DNA of 42,472 nt from positions 1 through 42,472 of the forward strand of contig NZ_JAQIBL010000235.1 of the NCBI RefSeq assembly GCF_027859075.1, read 5' to 3'. The position numbers were made by a program, and so were the translations under genes. The number at the start of each line of letters is the position of its first letter. The stretch's first letter is position 1. This stretch comes from Oceanispirochaeta sp. Its GTDB lineage: Bacteria > Spirochaetota > Spirochaetia > DSM-2461. Shown piece by piece: positions 23,983 to 32,555 of this stretch. The notes beneath the pieces were generated by a model. It made no database searches. It saw nothing but the letters and a program-made list of their open reading frames with translations, and was not told where the DNA came from.

Positions 23983-25020
23983 ATGAATATCAAAAATATT
24001 CCCGACCCCAAAACTTATCCGATTCTGCCACCTGATATGAATTATCTTTATTTTGAGGATGGTGATTCTTTTCCTATGGAACCAGAAAACCTGGAATACT
24101 CTCCGGTGAATGCCTGGTGGCTGGCTGAGTCGGCATTTCTGGTTTATTGCCATCCCGGATTTGCCCGGATGGCTTATCGCCTGGCTGGTTTTGAGGGATT
24201 CAGGTTTTTTCAGGGAAAAGGCACAGAAGTCATGATTGCCTGGAGCAGTCGGGCCGCAATAGTATCTTTCCGGGGAACAGAACTGAAAAGCAGATCCGCT
24301 TTGCATGAAATACTGACGAATCTGAATGCCCTCCCTGTGGCTTTTGAGGGAGGAGGCATGGTTCATAAAGGATTCCTTCAGGGATTGGAGGAGGTCTGGG
24401 GCGGAGATGAGGGACTTCACCTTTTTCTGGAATCCATGCTGGATGACCATCCGGAACGGCCTCTGTGGATCTGCGGTCACAGCCTTGGAGGCGCTTTAGC
24501 TTCTTTGTGTTTTGCAAGACTGCCCCGTGCCAAAGGATTGTATCTCTATGGATCCCCACGGGTGGGGGACCAGGACTTTGTGGAGTTATTCAAAAACCGT
24601 TGTGTCTGGAGGCATGAACATGCCCGAGACCCTGTTCCCCTGGTTCCCCTGGATCTTCCGGCTCTGAATTTCAACTACAAAGATACAGGCTGTTTGAAAT
24701 ACATTAATGGGTCTGGAGATCTGCTGACGGAGAGGCCCCAATTTAAAGTTGAGGATTATATATCACAAATTGCTCAGCCCAAAGAGCTCCAGGAGAGCCC
24801 CCGGAACGAGATCAAACAGTCTCAGATGAATGTTCCCATCAGCGAGGGAGGGCCCCGGGATTTATTGAATAAAATCAGTGATCACCTTCAGCAAACCCAC
24901 AAAGAGGTTCGGGGTTATCTGGAAGAACTGGATGCTGATTTTGGTGTGAATGCGGATGATCATCATCCCATATATTATGCTGTTCAACTGTGGAATGCCC
25001 TGATTTCCAAGCGATCATAG
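23983..25020 (+). CDS. Class 3 lipase family alpha/beta hydrolase
   Basis: Predicted esterase or lipase of 345 residues. The nucleophile elbow GHSLGGALA places the serine at residue 167. The Asp and His of the triad are in the family stretch YLYGSPRVGDQDF and in RHEHARDPVPLVPLD, in the expected order. The first 80 residues resemble the cap strand region of fungal-type class 3 lipases (FRGTELKSR corresponds to the oxyanion region). There is no signal peptide, so it may act inside the cell. It begins six bases after ptsP and lacks a strong SD, so it depends on ptsP translation. The pairing of a lipase with a regulatory phosphotransferase is unexplained. Confidence 0.85.
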   Translation: MNIKNIPDPKTYPILPPDMNYLYFEDGDSFPMEPENLEYSPVNAWWLAESAFLVYCHPGFARMAYRLAGFEGFRFFQGKGTEVMIAWSSRAAIVSFRGTELKSRSALHEILTNLNALPVAFEGGGMVHKGFLQGLEEVWGGDEGLHLFLESMLDDHPERPLWICGHSLGGALASLCFARLPRAKGLYLYGSPRVGDQDFVELFKNRCVWRHEHARDPVPLVPLDLPALNFNYKDTGCLKYINGSGDLLTERPQFKVEDYISQIAQPKELQESPRNEIKQSQMNVPISEGGPRDLLNKISDHLQQTHKEVRGYLEELDADFGVNADDHHPIYYAVQLWNALISKRS

Positions 25021-25055
25021 ACCCCTTATTGCCTTCCGGAAGTGATTCCTGGTAA

Positions 25056-25075
25056 CCCCCGGTAAAAACCGGGGG
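25056..25075 (+). terminator. Rho-independent terminator after the lipase gene
   Basis: CCCCCGGT (25056-25063), AAAA loop, ACCGGGGG (25068-25075): a perfect 8-bp GC-rich stem followed by an AT-rich tract. It lies between the convergent lipase and GH4 genes. Confidence 0.8.
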
Positions 25076-25098
25076 ATTCTTATTTCAATGAAAAAATC

Positions 25099-26466
25099 CT
25101 ATTTCAGATATCCCAGCCACTGGTGCTGCTGTGATATCATTCGGCCCACCAGATCTTTCAAAGGCAGGGCTTTGTTGACGACAGGATTCGCCAGCAGGGC
25201 CTGAACAACATAATCTTTTTTACCCGTCAGGACCGCTTCCGCAGTCAGGTCATAGGTCCCGGTATAGTTTCTCAGCAGAGCGGCGAAGCCCTTGGGCAGT
25301 TCGCCCAGAGCTTTTCCCTTCACACCGGAGGCGTTGATGGTTCCGGGAACCTCGACAGCAATCCAGTCAGGAAGGTCCTTGATCAAGCCCCTGTTCGGCA
25401 CATTCACCGCCGCTTCAAGATACCCGCTGTCTGTGGATATGCCCTCCATGATAGGAACAATCCGTTCTCTCGTTTCGAGTTTAATTTCCGGTTCTGCTTC
25501 CTCACTCAGTGCCTTCTTATAGAAATCAAAAAAGTCGATGATGCCCCTGTGGTCTGCCACTTCCCAGGCCCAGCTCATGTATTCTCCAAAGTGGCTGTCT
25601 ACTGTGATGGGCAGGAGTCCATAAGTCTCCATGATGAATTTGAAGAGTTTTCGATCGGCCCAGGAGTAGGCACTTTTATCGAGTCCCAGGTCGGCCCGCT
25701 CTTTGGCTCCTTCTGTCTGGATAAGTTTCCCTGTCTTGTTGTAATAATCCCAAAAGTCGCTGTATCCGGGTTCTACTGCAAAAAACCGGGGAGCCTTCTC
25801 CATGATTTCAGGATACAGGTCCCGACCGGTTTTTTTGTCCCTGGCAGTCAGTAAACAGCTGAAGTGGTTTAGACCGCCCGAACTCAGGTCCATCTGATCA
25901 AAGGGCATCTTCAGAATGGAGGGAAGGTATCGCTCTAAAGACGCAATCTCATGACAGAGTCCTGTAAATTTAATGCCTGGGAAGGCCCTGTGCACCGTGG
26001 TGGTTATGGCCGTCATGGGATTGGAGTAGCAGAAGATATGAGCCTCGGGACAAATATTGACAGCATCCCGGCAGATCTCCAGAATGGGTGGAATGATTCT
26101 CAGGGCGTGGAAGACTCCCCCGGCTCCTCCGTTTTCTCCATACACCTGATTGACACCATACTGTAGGGGGACCTTCCAGTCTTCTTCCCAGAGGCGGAAA
26201 CGGTCGCCGACTTCAATGGAAATTATTATAAAGTCGGCATCCTGGAATGCCTTTGTTCTGTCCATGCTGGAGCTGACTCTGTAATCCAGTTTATGTCTGG
26301 TCAGAAAGGCTTGAGCCCTGTCTTCCACAGACTTCAGTGCTTTTTCGTTGATGTCCAGCAGGGTTATTTCTGAACCCCTCATTACAGGACTGTTGAATAT
26401 GTCACCCAATGTCCCTAATCCGAACTGGGCGCTTCCGGCACCGACAAGTACGATTTTCTTTGTCAT
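25099..26466 (-). CDS. Family 4 glycoside hydrolase (NAD- and metal-dependent alpha-glucosidase/galactosidase)
   Basis: Enzyme of 455 residues from the ATG at 26466 (AAGGA SD, spacing about 8). The NAD-binding motif VLVGAGSAQFGLGTLGDIF opens the protein. The metal-binding Cys and His of the family are in GLCHEIA and GGLNHFS, and the YSNPMTAIT and VYGENGGAGG stretches are typical. GH4 enzymes cleave alpha-glycosides by an oxidation-elimination mechanism needing NAD+ and Mn2+. The closest types are AglA/MelA-like. No transporter lies nearby. A LacI-type regulator is divergently encoded, and an operator overlaps the promoter region, so sugar-inducible expression is likely. Confidence 0.9.
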   Translation of the reverse strand: MTKKIVLVGAGSAQFGLGTLGDIFNSPVMRGSEITLLDINEKALKSVEDRAQAFLTRHKLDYRVSSSMDRTKAFQDADFIIISIEVGDRFRLWEEDWKVPLQYGVNQVYGENGGAGGVFHALRIIPPILEICRDAVNICPEAHIFCYSNPMTAITTTVHRAFPGIKFTGLCHEIASLERYLPSILKMPFDQMDLSSGGLNHFSCLLTARDKKTGRDLYPEIMEKAPRFFAVEPGYSDFWDYYNKTGKLIQTEGAKERADLGLDKSAYSWADRKLFKFIMETYGLLPITVDSHFGEYMSWAWEVADHRGIIDFFDFYKKALSEEAEPEIKLETRERIVPIMEGISTDSGYLEAAVNVPNRGLIKDLPDWIAVEVPGTINASGVKGKALGELPKGFAALLRNYTGTYDLTAEAVLTGKKDYVVQALLANPVVNKALPLKDLVGRMISQQHQWLGYLK

Positions 26467-26522
26467 AAAAAAGATCCTTATTCTATTGTGATATTGAGGC
26501 AGAGATCTGACCCTCAAAAACC

Positions 26523-26551
26523 ATATTAAATCTGTTTAATCAAGATATCAA
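26523..26551 (-). promoter_or_regulatory. GH4 promoter with overlapping operator palindrome
   Basis: The minus strand reads TTGATA (26551-26546), 17 bases, TAATAT (26528-26523). The palindrome ATTAAA-TCTG-TTTAAT (26525-26540) covers the -10 box and half of the spacer, a position suited to repression by the divergent LacI-type protein. Confidence 0.45.
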
Positions 26552-26575
26552 TGATAATTTCTGAAAATTACTCAT

Positions 26576-26592
26576 ATATTATGAAATAATAT
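26576..26592. repeat. AT-rich palindrome between GH4 and the LacI-type gene
   Basis: ATATTAT-GAA-ATAATAT is a perfect interrupted palindrome. It lies between the two divergent promoters, followed by an A-rich tract with repeated ATGAAAA(A)TAGT that could act as an UP element for the regulator promoter. Confidence 0.4.
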
Positions 26593-26623
26593 GAAAAATA
26601 GTATGAAAATAGTGAAAATAAAA

Positions 26624-26652
26624 TTGACAGCTCCAAGCGCTCAGGATAGGAT
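26624..26652 (+). promoter_or_regulatory. Promoter of the LacI-type gene, leaderless arrangement
   Basis: TTGACA (26624-26629), 17 bases, TAGGAT (26647-26652), then seven bases to the ATG at 26660. The spacer contains AAGCGCTC (26635-26642), close to the central CG half-sites of LacI-family operators, so autorepression is possible. Confidence 0.55.
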
Positions 26653-26659
26653 TCTTTCT

Positions 26660-27646
26660 ATGGGAAAAGTACGCTTGAAAGAAATAGCCCGACTGTCGGG
26701 AGTCAGCATCAGTACGGTCAGCCGTGTGGTGAACGAACCGGATCATGTCAATTCTGAAACAAGAGAGGCTGTCTATGGGGTCATGCGGGAGCTGGGATAC
26801 AAGCCGGGTTACAAGGCTTCCGTATCCGATAAAAAGGGGGTTCTAGGGGTGGTGACCCCTCAGATGTACAGTGAGTTCGCCATGGATTTGATCCTGGCCC
26901 TGGAGGAGGAAATTTCTCCCCATGGAATATATCCTCTTTTGATAAACAGCGGGGAAGAGCGCTCTCTCTCGGTCCTGCTGAACAGAGACAGCCGCTGGGC
27001 CGGTCTGGTGGATATGGCTGTTCTAGTCAATATGGATGTGGATGAACGGGCCTTTCACTATTTGCAGGAGCGGAACATTCACTGTGCCGTGGTTCATTCC
27101 CGCTGTCCCTACTGTTTTTCTGTTCTCAATAATAATTATCTGGGCGGTTTTGATGCGGCCGAATACCTATGGAAAAAGGGATACCGCCGACCGGGAATTA
27201 TCATGTGGAATAATGAGAACAACAACATTCAGGAAGACCGGCGGACAGGGTTTTTGAAGGCTCTGGAGGGACGGGGAGTGAGGGCAGATCAAATCCCTCA
27301 GGAATACAGCCGCATTTCTCCTGCAGGCGGATCAGCCTGTACCGAAAGGATTTTAAGGGACCATGATCTGGATGCTCTATTTTTCACCAGCGACACCATG
27401 GCTATCGGAGGTCTGGAGTACTGCCGCAAACAGAAAATTCGCATACCCGAAGACATCGCTGTCATGGGTTTTGATGATATTCGAATGGCCTCTACAATGA
27501 ATCTGACAACGATGAAACAATTTATTCCGGCAAAAGCCAAAACCGTGGTGGATCACCTGATTCAATGCCGGGATGCTGTCCTGCCGCCGGAATATCCGGG
27601 GGAAGTCACAATGACCCCGGTCCTGGTGGAACGGCAGACCACATGA
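26660..27646 (+). CDS. LacI-family transcriptional regulator
   Basis: Sugar-responsive repressor of 328 residues from the ATG at 26660. The DNA-binding domain opens VRLKEIARLSGVSISTVSRV with the standard HTH, followed by the hinge helix region. The periplasmic-binding-protein-like core covers about residues 60-328, with the family stretch ALFFTSDTMAIGGLEY and IAVMGFDDIRMAS. A longer frame from 26591 would add a tail without family match. The chosen start coincides with the predicted transcript start. It is divergent from the GH4 glycosidase and most likely regulates it together with itself. The inducer is probably an alpha-glycoside or its product. Confidence 0.9.
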   Translation: MGKVRLKEIARLSGVSISTVSRVVNEPDHVNSETREAVYGVMRELGYKPGYKASVSDKKGVLGVVTPQMYSEFAMDLILALEEEISPHGIYPLLINSGEERSLSVLLNRDSRWAGLVDMAVLVNMDVDERAFHYLQERNIHCAVVHSRCPYCFSVLNNNYLGGFDAAEYLWKKGYRRPGIIMWNNENNNIQEDRRTGFLKALEGRGVRADQIPQEYSRISPAGGSACTERILRDHDLDALFFTSDTMAIGGLEYCRKQKIRIPEDIAVMGFDDIRMASTMNLTTMKQFIPAKAKTVVDHLIQCRDAVLPPEYPGEVTMTPVLVERQTT

Positions 27647-27706
27647 TCATCCATTCCAAGACTGCACAGTTGACTAAGCTGTCTGTTGTCCTGTCAAATA
27701 GAGCTT

Positions 27707-28654
27707 ATGGATAGGAAAAAAGAGGGATATCGTTTCTGTACCCTCTGCGGCAGGGACTGCTGCGTTGATCGGTACAGGACGCTTGGATACTGCAAATCAT
27801 CGGATAAGTTAAAACTGGCCTGGGCTGGACTCCATTTTGGAGAGGAACCCCCCATTACAGGAAAAGGAGGCAGCGGGACTGTTTTCTTCACAGGATGTAC
27901 CCTGGGCTGTCCCTTCTGCCAGAATTTTCAGATCAGCCGGCAGGGTATGGGACGAGAGCTTGAAGATGCTGACTTTCTGAAGATTGTTCGGGCCCTGAGA
28001 GAGAGAGGTGCAGAAAATTTGAACCTGGTGACACCTTCCCCATATATCCCGACTCTGGTGGAGATTCTGCCCCTTGTCAGGGATGAGGGATTTCCTCTGG
28101 TCTGGAACTCTTCCGGTCAGGAGATGAAAGAAGCCATGAAGGGCATCTTCCCCCTTATCGATATCTTCCTCCCCGATTTAAAGACTCTGGATAAAAGGGT
28201 TGCAAAGGAGTATTACCACTATAAAAATTATCCTTCTGTGGCTGAGCCGCTGCTCCTTGAAATGGCAGACCGCAAGCCCCTCGTCCTTGATGAGCGAGGT
28301 GTGATGAAGCAGGGACTTCTACTGCGCCATCTGGTTTTGCCGGGAGAGCTTGAATCAACGGCGGAAGTCTTGAAATGGTTTGCAAAGAATCTGAAAGGAC
28401 GGGCCATGTTGTCCATCATGAGCCAGTACACTCCAGTCGTCACTCCCGACTATCCGGAGGCGCATCCTGACAGGTTTCTCAGTGGTGATGAGTATGATCA
28501 GGTGGTTGAAATGCTGTATGAGAATGATCTGGATGACGGATTTATCCAGGATTGGGTTACAGGCAGTGACTGGTTGCCCGATTTTAACAGGATAAATCCA
28601 TTTTCATCTGATCTTTCCAGCCCCCTCTGGCACTGGAAAGATGGATTTGTGTAG
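27707..28654 (+). CDS. PflX-like radical SAM protein (COG1313 type)
   Basis: Radical SAM protein of 315 residues. The cluster motif is C-TLG-C-PF-C at Cys64, Cys68 and Cys71 (FFTGCTLGCPFCQNFQIS). It is preceded by a Cys-rich N-terminus (CTLCGRDCCVDR) typical of the PflX group, which is related to pyruvate formate-lyase activases but whose target is not established. No glycyl radical enzyme gene is nearby. I use the ATG at 27707; a TTG 21 bases earlier is possible. A weak promoter (TTGACT, 18 bases, TCAAAT) would place the transcript start on this ATG. Confidence 0.85.
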   Translation: MDRKKEGYRFCTLCGRDCCVDRYRTLGYCKSSDKLKLAWAGLHFGEEPPITGKGGSGTVFFTGCTLGCPFCQNFQISRQGMGRELEDADFLKIVRALRERGAENLNLVTPSPYIPTLVEILPLVRDEGFPLVWNSSGQEMKEAMKGIFPLIDIFLPDLKTLDKRVAKEYYHYKNYPSVAEPLLLEMADRKPLVLDERGVMKQGLLLRHLVLPGELESTAEVLKWFAKNLKGRAMLSIMSQYTPVVTPDYPEAHPDRFLSGDEYDQVVEMLYENDLDDGFIQDWVTGSDWLPDFNRINPFSSDLSSPLWHWKDGFV

Positions 28655-28668
28655 GACTGATTCCAGGA

Positions 28669-29364
28669 CTATTCCGGACCGATGACGGTGCCGGTAAAGT
28701 TCAGGCCGTAAAAAATATTTTTAAGATTATCCAGGTCTCTGCCGTCGGCGGCAATCACCTTCAGCTTGAGGTCCCGTGCTTTTCGGGTAGCCACAGGATC
28801 AAAAGGAGTGTTTTTGCCGGGAGTCCAGGTATGGCCGCACATCTGCTGGTATTCCTCCCAGCTCAGGCTGTCCAGAGGAATCGCATCGGGGTCAAGGTTG
28901 GGATCTGCCGAATAGACCTTCTTTATGTTGGATAGGTTCAAGATGGTACGGGCCTTGAAGTTTTCTGCTAAAAGTACGGCATCATAGTCAGTGGAGAAAC
29001 CCGGTTTCCAGCCTGCTGCTACAAGGACACGCCCCTTCATGGATTTGATATGTGTAGGATCGGTGACAACCGGGTCCTGGCAGGCTGACCCCATGACGGC
29101 TTTCATCAGCTGTGCATTCAGCCTCGTGGCCATGATCCCTATCCAGTCGAGTTCCGCTTCAGCCGAGTTTGAATCAGTCTCTCTGAAGGCTGTCTGATAT
29201 TTTCGAGCCGGTGCTCCCCCTCCAATGATCAATATAAGCCTGCGTTCTTCGTCTTCATCCAGCCAGGATAGAAGGAAATTTCTCATTTTTTGAAGGAACT
29301 TTGTGTCTATGACTTCCGGTGCTACAATTGAGCCGCCCAAATCAAGTATTTGTATTTTATCCAC
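28669..29364 (-). CDS. Archaeal-type UMP kinase / amino acid kinase family protein
   Basis: Protein of 231 residues of the amino acid kinase fold, probably phosphorylating UMP to UDP. The N-terminal LDLGGSIVAPE resembles the archaeal/spirochete UMP kinases, which lack the usual bacterial KLSGE start. IIGGGAPARKYQ matches the GGG(N/A)..R nucleotide-site loop, and TRLNAQLM, FSTDYDAVLLAE and LSNIKKVYSADP match the later family stretches. The start is GTG at 29364 with SD GGGAG. It is convergent with pflX-like and divergent from lolA. If no other pyrH exists in the genome it is the essential UMP kinase; otherwise another substrate is possible. Confidence 0.75.
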   Translation of the reverse strand: MDKIQILDLGGSIVAPEVIDTKFLQKMRNFLLSWLDEDEERRLILIIGGGAPARKYQTAFRETDSNSAEAELDWIGIMATRLNAQLMKAVMGSACQDPVVTDPTHIKSMKGRVLVAAGWKPGFSTDYDAVLLAENFKARTILNLSNIKKVYSADPNLDPDAIPLDSLSWEEYQQMCGHTWTPGKNTPFDPVATRKARDLKLKVIAADGRDLDNLKNIFYGLNFTGTVIGPE

Positions 29365-29444
29365 TGTTTCATACTCCCTGATAATATGGATCTATCATAT
29401 TACAAAGATTCGGATGGAGCTATACCCGGAAGTTCTTCCTTACC

Positions 29445-29475
29445 TTGACAGTTCCCCGTGAAATCAGGGTATATT
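29445..29475 (+). promoter_or_regulatory. Promoter of the lolA operon, leaderless arrangement
   Basis: TTGACA (29445-29450), 19 bases, TATATT (29470-29475), then seven bases to the ATG at 29483. Both hexamers are good but the spacer is long. No SD precedes the ATG. Confidence 0.5.
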
Positions 29476-29482
29476 AAACTAT

Positions 29483-30154
29483 ATGAATAGATTACTGGCA
29501 GCGCTGTTCCTGCTTCTGGCAGGGATTACCTCCGCTTCTGCTCAGGAAACGGCTGAAAAATACTTTGATAGAATATCTGAAACTTATGGAAGCATTCGTG
29601 ATTACGAAGGCGACCTCGTTATCAGCCGTGGAGATTTGAAACAGATAGCGCGGATTTCCTATAAGAGCCCTAATAAGATGAGACTCGATTTTTCGGTCCC
29701 CGAAGGGCAGGTTCTGAATGTAAACGATGAAAAACTGGAGCTCTATCTTCCTGAATACAGGGTGGCTTTTGTACAGCCTCTCAAGGCTCACTCGGAATCA
29801 ACCCTGGCAGGAATGGCAAATTCCCAGGGGCTGGAACTGATGAAGAAGAATTACAGCATCGGGTATGATTCCGGACCCGAAGCTGTTCCTCTGGACAATG
29901 GTTCTGAAGAAATGGTGATTAAATTGAAACTCAACTGGCGGAACAGCAGTGAGGGATTCAGGGAACTCCACATTTCCATCGGTCAGAACAATCTGATCCG
30001 CAGGATTGAAGGGGTGACAACGACCCTGGATCGGATCATCTTCGACTTTACTAATTTGGAAACAAACATAGGCATTCCGGATGCCCGATTTGATTACAAG
30101 AGTCCACCAGAAGGGAACTCCATTGAGAACTTTCTTTTTGAACCGGAAAATTGA
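29483..30154 (+). CDS. lolA: LolA-like outer-membrane lipoprotein carrier
   Basis: Periplasmic protein of 223 residues. A signal peptide covers about 1-20, with cleavage likely after SASA. The rest matches the LolA half-barrel: Y.SIRDYEGDLVISRGDLKQIA, KSPNKMRLDFSVPEGQVLNVNDEKLELYLPEY in segments, and the C-terminal TLDRIIFDFTNLETNIGIPDARFDY in segments. LolA carries lipoproteins across the periplasm from LolCDE to the outer membrane. A LolB partner is not visible. It is the first gene of an operon with rodZ, rimO and uvrD. The arrangement LolA-RodZ-RimO is one I associate with spirochetes. Confidence 0.82.
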   Translation: MNRLLAALFLLLAGITSASAQETAEKYFDRISETYGSIRDYEGDLVISRGDLKQIARISYKSPNKMRLDFSVPEGQVLNVNDEKLELYLPEYRVAFVQPLKAHSESTLAGMANSQGLELMKKNYSIGYDSGPEAVPLDNGSEEMVIKLKLNWRNSSEGFRELHISIGQNNLIRRIEGVTTTLDRIIFDFTNLETNIGIPDARFDYKSPPEGNSIENFLFEPEN

Positions 30155-30160
30155 GGTTAT

Positions 30161-31222
30161 ATGAAATCCATTGGTGATACACTAAGAGAAGCTAGGGAAA
30201 CAAAGGGAGTGACAGTTAAGCAGGTCTCCCAGGATACGAATATTTCCCGTGAATACCTCTCCGCTTTAGAAGATGAACAATTTGATGCTTTTCCGGCGGA
30301 GACCTACCTTCTGGGATTTTTGCGCAATTATTCAGAATACCTCGGACTGGATACTGATAAAACAGTTGCCCAGTATAAGAACTATAAAATCAGTGAGGAG
30401 CCCGCACCTCTGGAAGAACTTGTGGGGCAGCCAAGGGGGCGTCGCGTTCCTGTCAGGCTTATTGTTCTCATCTTTGTTCTGGCCGTTTTGGGCCTTGGGG
30501 GATGGTTCTCTCTACAGGCTACTCTGAAGGACCGACCCGTAGAGACCGTCAAAAATCCGGTTCGGGAAGCTCTGAAATACCGCCTGGATGAGAATGTGGC
30601 TCAGTGGAACCTTCACAGCAATGATGAAATCCTGATCTCCTATGAAAAGGGAGAACTTCATATGGTCGTCTCTGTTGAAAATAAACATTTGTCCATTCAG
30701 CCTGTGGATGGAGGAAGCGAACTGATTCTTTCTGTGGGAGATGAGAAGATTCTACCCGGGGGGGATGGTATCCCCGTCATAGGATTCAGATTGAGCTCCC
30801 TCGATGAGAACGGTGCCATGCTGATTGTTGAACGTACAGACGTGACTGTTGTTCACGATGAACCGATCGTTGATGCTCCGGTGGTTTTACCCGTCCTGGA
30901 AGGGAGGGAAACGATCCTTCTGGCAGGCCGATCGGCTCCCGAGGATTTTACTCTGAATACCCTCTTCAACGGGTACTGCCTCTTCCGTTATCAGGCCGAC
31001 GATGGAGAGGTTGTCGAAAAGTTTTACAGGGATGGAGACCGTATCCGTCTGGATGTCAGCAACTCCCTGTTGCTCAGTTTATCCTCCGGAGGGGATGTGT
31101 CTATCAAGATCTCCGGTGTCGGCTTGGTTCCCGGTAAAATCGGCGAAGTAGCAGTAAAATTTATAAAGTGGGTGAAGAATGATGAAGGAAAATACGACCT
31201 CGTCCTCTTCCCTGTCCAGTAA
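30161..31222 (+). CDS. rodZ: RodZ-like helix-turn-helix membrane protein
   Basis: Cell-shape protein of 353 residues. The N-terminal cytoplasmic HTH (about 5-75) has the RodZ signature GDTLREARETKGVTVKQVS and AETYLLGFLRNYSEYLGLD. A basic stretch PRGRRVPVR precedes a single TM helix (about 99-119). The remaining about 230 residues are periplasmic and include a DUF4115-like sandwich. RodZ links MreB to the membrane. Genes for MreB are not in the window. It starts six bases after lolA. Its last 44 bases overlap the start of rimO, an unusually long overlap. Confidence 0.85.
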   Translation: MKSIGDTLREARETKGVTVKQVSQDTNISREYLSALEDEQFDAFPAETYLLGFLRNYSEYLGLDTDKTVAQYKNYKISEEPAPLEELVGQPRGRRVPVRLIVLIFVLAVLGLGGWFSLQATLKDRPVETVKNPVREALKYRLDENVAQWNLHSNDEILISYEKGELHMVVSVENKHLSIQPVDGGSELILSVGDEKILPGGDGIPVIGFRLSSLDENGAMLIVERTDVTVVHDEPIVDAPVVLPVLEGRETILLAGRSAPEDFTLNTLFNGYCLFRYQADDGEVVEKFYRDGDRIRLDVSNSLLLSLSSGGDVSIKISGVGLVPGKIGEVAVKFIKWVKNDEGKYDLVLFPVQ

Positions 31223-32555
31223 AACCTTTTATGTAGAGAATCTCGGTTGTTCTAAAAATCAGGTTGATGCGGAAACCATCATTGCGGCTCTTAAAAATGC
31301 CGGGTGGGAGTACTGCGACAGTCCGGACAGGGCTGAGCTTTTAATTGTCAATACATGCGGATTTATTCAGTCCGCCAAAGAAGAATCCATACAGACTATC
31401 TTTGATTACAGGCAGGCTTATCCCGATCGAAAGGTCCTGGCCGCCGGCTGTTTTGCCCAGAGGTACAATGAAGAACTTCTCAAAATGATACCCGAGTTGG
31501 ACGGTGTCTTTGGAAACAGAGCGCCTGCCAAAATTTCGGGAATCCTGCCGGGGATACTGGCTGGAGAGAAACCGGTGTATATGCCCGAGGCGGATTTATC
31601 CGCACCCATGAGGAGTGATTTTTTCAACTTCAAGGGCTCGGCTTTTGTTAAAATCTCGGAAGGGTGCAACAATCGTTGTAAATTCTGTGCCATCCCCCTG
31701 ATCAAGGGGGATCTGCAGAGCCGGAACATGGAAGACATCCTTGAGGAAATCAGGGATCTGTTGAATAAGGGGATCTTTGAGATCAATCTTGTGGCTCAGG
31801 ATCTGGCCAATTTTGGTCTGGACAGGGGAAAACGGCAGCTGAAAGAGCTCCTGGAAGCTATTTCTTCTATGAAAGGGGAGTTCTGGCTGCGTCTGCTCTA
31901 TATCCACCCCGATCATTTTCCCATGGAGATACTGCCCCTCATGAAGGCAGACCCCCGGATTCTTCCCTATTTCGATATTCCCTTTCAGCATGGGGATCGG
32001 AATATCCTGGCCAAAATGGGCCGTAAGGGTGACAGAGAAACCTATCTTAATCTGGTAAAGACCCTGAGGGACGAATTTCCCGAGGGTGTGATCCGTTCCT
32101 CCATCATGGCCGGATTTCCCGGTGAGACAAACAAGTCTTTTGCCGAGTTGAAACGGTTTATGAAAGAAGCCCGGCTGGACTGGGCTGGATTTTTTCTCTA
32201 TTCCCGGGAAGAAGGGACGGAAGCCTACAATTATAGAGGCTCTCTGGGAACAAAATTGTCCCTTCGCAAATCCAAAGGCCGCAAGAGTGAGCTGGAAGAA
32301 CTGCAGCAGGTCATCTCGGAAGAACAGATGGACCGCTTTGTCGGGAAAGAACTGACTCTGATTGTCGAAGAAAAAGTGGGGGAGGAATCCCTTTATCTGA
32401 GCCGTTCCAGTTTTCAGGCTCCCGAAGTCGACGGTCTGGTTGTACTCCGCGCCGAGGGCCTTGAACCGGGTCATGTGGTGAGAGCCCGGATCATCAAACG
32501 CAATGGGGTGGATCTCGAAGCAGTCCTCCTGGAAAGTCAGGTGAATCAGGTATGA
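31179..32555 (+). CDS. rimO: Ribosomal protein S12 methylthiotransferase RimO
   Basis: Radical SAM enzyme that methylthiolates Asp89 of ribosomal protein S12; 458 residues. The UPF0004 domain has the three cluster cysteines Cys24 (NLGCSKNQVD), Cys60 (VNTCGF) and Cys91 (AAGCFAQR). The radical SAM motif is at Cys163, Cys167 and Cys170 (EGCNNRCKFCAIP). A TRAM domain closes the protein. GCNNRCKFCAIP and GCSKN favour RimO over MiaB. The start ATG-ATG lies within the rodZ gene, so the first about 14 residues (Ser/Thr-rich) might be non-native; a later start is not excluded but no better codon is close. The stop overlaps the uvrD start by ATGA. Confidence 0.93.
   Translation: MMKENTTSSSSLSSKTFYVENLGCSKNQVDAETIIAALKNAGWEYCDSPDRAELLIVNTCGFIQSAKEESIQTIFDYRQAYPDRKVLAAGCFAQRYNEELLKMIPELDGVFGNRAPAKISGILPGILAGEKPVYMPEADLSAPMRSDFFNFKGSAFVKISEGCNNRCKFCAIPLIKGDLQSRNMEDILEEIRDLLNKGIFEINLVAQDLANFGLDRGKRQLKELLEAISSMKGEFWLRLLYIHPDHFPMEILPLMKADPRILPYFDIPFQHGDRNILAKMGRKGDRETYLNLVKTLRDEFPEGVIRSSIMAGFPGETNKSFAELKRFMKEARLDWAGFFLYSREEGTEAYNYRGSLGTKLSLRKSKGRKSELEELQQVISEEQMDRFVGKELTLIVEEKVGEESLYLSRSSFQAPEVDGLVVLRAEGLEPGHVVRARIIKRNGVDLEAVLLESQVNQV

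Noticed and set aside
31596-32474. 292-codon minus-strand frame inside rimO
   Set aside because: Shadow of the conserved radical SAM and TRAM coding sequence; no motif or SD.
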